Below, piece by piece: positions 61,510-64,000 of a DNA stretch of 64,000 bases. Position 1 is the first letter of the stretch. The number at the start of each line of letters is the position of its first letter. A program made the position numbers and the translations under genes. This DNA is from Stratiolaelaps scimitus (Eukaryota > Arthropoda > Arachnida > Mesostigmata > Laelapidae): the NCBI GenBank assembly GCA_019614645.1, contig JABWDB010000005.1, positions 2,512,001-2,576,000 of the forward strand, written 5' to 3'. The notes beneath the pieces were generated by a model. The model was not told the DNA's origin. It worked only from the letters and a program-made list of their open reading frames with translations, and did not search any database.

Positions 61510-64000
61510 GCCGCCGTAAACGTCAAACTTAACTCCCGCCCGCTTGACGAGTTCGTACGGCAGCCTCTTTGGTCGATAATTGTATCACGAAGTAAGAAGA
61601 TAATATATTTAATGCTGTCCCTGTCTGCCCTGCTGTTTAATCTATATATACGATCAATCTATCAATCGCTATGTGTTGTTGTACATCTATCAGCCTCTAT
61701 CTGTTGTTATCGTTCACGTGTGTGCTTTATGTTCCTCTCGATGATTTGGAGTTGCCGTCTGATGAAGACAATGCACAACCACCATCGTGGGATAACAGCC
61801 ACAACAGCATTGTTTTCCTTACATAGTGCCAAATGTCGCTCGGCGTTCGATAAAAAAAGCCAAGCCTGGCAGCCCCTGGAGATCAGTGTGAACGTGTATT
61901 CCGTCATCGTCTGGCCCCTCGATGAGACCAGATGAGAGAGAGAGGTATAAGGTAGTTTTCGACGGGTACATGCGTGTACATTGTTGCGTCCGTAACGACA
62001 GCCGAAGAGATTACATAGGCAGGAAGGTGAGCGCGACCTGCAGTTGTCATTCGCTACACAATGAATTTCGCCAAACAACGCATTTCCCAATATCTAACCG
62101 CAGCTGGGACGCAACGTAGCGTGACATTTTCGTAAAACGGTAAACGGGCGCGTTGTTCAGCAGCTGCTAATTCACTCGGTCGGATTCGCGCGGTCGATGT
62201 TTGGTCGGTGACATTGCGAAAGTATGAAGGTGGGCGTCGTTGAGCCAATATGATGTAGTTGGATTTTCATCGCTCGTTTGATTACACCGCAGCCGTCAAC
62301 GCTTCCTTGGAGCGGCGGCCAGCCTATTCACTGTGCCGCTCACGGGTAGAGGAAGAGAAGAGGCTTCGAGAACAGAGTCTCTCATAGGTTTTGCTACCTG
62401 AATAGGTCGGCTACCAATAAGCTGCTCTATATAGATGGCTCATACACGACTTGCATATAGTATTGCGTCTTCATGCGACGACGATGATTACCGGGACAAA
62501 TCCGTAAAGACGATAGCCTTTTTTGTGTCCCGAGAATCTGTGATACAGAATTCGAGAATAACAAAGCTCAATGGCTCGACGCACGTCATACATCACCATG
62601 CGTAAGCAGGCCGACTACTGTAACATTGCTCAGGTAGTTCTATCTACAGTAGGCGTCCGACCTTCCCAAGTGGAAAATATGACATTATTATAATTATGGT
62701 CGCTACTGCTAAATACAGTTAATCATGCGAGGGCGGCGCAGTCAACGATTGTCGTACTCGAGCACCAGACGTTTCTTTCCGGGGTTTCCGATTCGAGGAT
62801 AATGAAGCTCTAGTAGCTCATCGTCGTCACTGGGTTGGTGTGCTGGCCGCGATGTCTAGTTGAGGAGTGTGGAACTCTTCCCGACCAGCCCAGTTTCCAC
62901 CTAACTCCGCCGAATCTAGATCCTGACCCAGGCCCCACGCGGAGGAAACGCTTGCGGCGCTCGAACACGCACCCAGCAACTGCTGGGTGTGTTCGGCATT
63001 TACATTATTTACCATGGAAATAATCGAATGCGGGCGGTGCACCCTGAATGAATGAATGTTTCGGAAGTGAGTGCATGAGTCGTGTACTCAGTCTGCATTG
63101 CGCCATTCGTCGATATGAGGTTGTGTCTCTGCGGAAAGCTCCATCGAGAGAAGTCGTGAGTCGGAGGAGGCGGTGACAGCCGACGAACACAAACATCGAT
63201 TTGGGGGCCGCAATTGCCGACGGAATCGAATGGCATATCGGCCGTCCCCGGTCGTACGCTGTTTGTTTGTTTGCGTGTATATACATATATATATACATAT
63301 ACATATATCAATACGTTTGTATCTGGAGATCTTGAGGAGAACACACGCGCCGCGTGTCCGAATTCGATTACGGGCGATTACAGGCGTCCCTCTACGAACC
63401 TGTTCCAATGCTATTGATATTACATGCTCTTTGTTTCAAACACTGATGCTGTCGTAGATCTGTACAGTTGCCCCCTACGGTTCGTCCAGCCCCCCCCCAA
63501 TCTCCCGTCTCCTACAAAGAATCTAGTCACCAAAAAATCTATCAAGATGATTCATTATTTATATAAACAGTCGTTAATGACCACGTACCGACGGCGAATG
63601 TTAGGGTGTTAATGCTGATCACGTCGATGATGAACATAAATAAACGAGGAGTATCTGCAACACAAGCGAGTCTTCACTTATTCTAATGACGTTTTATTTA
63701 ACGGATATACCTAGCTGTTCGAGCCTAATCCCAGGAATCTCATGACAGGTGGACATGTATATGATGCCATTGCTGATAACGAACAAGGTCGTTAGGCATA
63801 ACGACCTTGTTCTTGATCTCGACAACCTGTTGCATAATGATATGGTTACACTGAAGGATTATCACGATATTGACGTTAGCCAGTAGCTAGGATAAAGGAG
63901 GTGGCTACATAGTAGGCTACATAGTCGCAACATCCGGGGGCAGCGTCATGCAGACAGCTACGAAACCGCGAGCCGAACTAAAACCGCGCATGAGGCGCAG
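61510..64000. other. Region downstream of the EF-hand gene
   Basis: The first part is the presumed 3' UTR of the EF-hand gene; I see no AATAAA close to the stop, the nearest plus-strand candidate being near 63638. A TA/CA-type simple repeat lies near 63280-63310, a 9-bp inverted repeat at 62970-62989 and a 14-bp hairpin at 63781-63812. No supported gene is present. Confidence 0.45.
63781..63812. repeat. Perfect 14-bp hairpin with 4-base loop
   Basis: GAACAAGGTCGTTA, then GGCA, then TAACGACCTTGTTC: an exact inverted repeat. It could form an RNA stem-loop if transcribed, or be a palindromic protein-binding site. No run of T follows it, and bacterial-type termination would not apply here. Confidence 0.9.

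Noticed and set aside
1..64000. CRISPR array, operon or phage feature
   Set aside because: No regularly spaced unique-spacer repeats, no ribosome-binding-site-led gene strings, and clear eukaryotic splicing throughout.

Overview
The window is eukaryotic nuclear DNA, most likely from an arthropod. It has spliced genes with GT-AG introns, a calcium-binding protein that reads most like the arthropod E63-1 family, decayed Tc1/mariner transposons, tRNA-derived SINE-like repeats and very many (TA)n and (GA)n microsatellites. A mite or other chelicerate is a plausible guess, but nothing in the sequence proves it. No CRISPR, operon or bacterial feature is present. All gene models are ab initio: I chained open frames through splice sites by reading phase.

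Layout. 1-9318 is AT-microsatellite-rich non-coding DNA, perhaps the 3' UTR of an upstream gene or a promoter region. 9319-15943 (+) is a six-exon gene for an 879-residue, mostly disordered protein with one split C2H2 zinc finger and a small Cys cluster; I do not recognise it. Its last intron is about 92% a dead Tc1-like transposon. 18255-27001 (-) is a GT10 alpha-1,3-fucosyltransferase cluster. It holds one intact three-exon gene (18255-21632), an orphan N-terminal exon (about 23.2-23.5 kb) and a broken second copy (25.2-26.8 kb).

30.2-35.4 kb is a transposon graveyard: two tails of one retroelement family, a Tc1-like/mariner chimera carrying a 5'-truncated SINE-like insert with an 18-bp target duplication, and another Tc1-like fossil. 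35.4-46.4 kb shows no convincing gene. 46.5-61.5 kb (+) holds an E63-1-like EF-hand gene. Its 3' five exons (54612-61509) are well supported; its 5' exons (46.5-52.1 kb) are tentative, with two competing models. 61.5-64 kb is non-coding apart from a perfect 14-bp hairpin.

The three gene systems (a nuclear zinc-finger protein, Golgi fucosylation and a calcium sensor) have no evident joint pathway. The most interesting points are the phase-coupled splicing choice and TE-filled intron of the zinc-finger gene, the birth-and-death fucosyltransferase cluster, the IR/DR architecture of the Tc1-like element and the SINE-like family with a truncated copy and clean target duplication.
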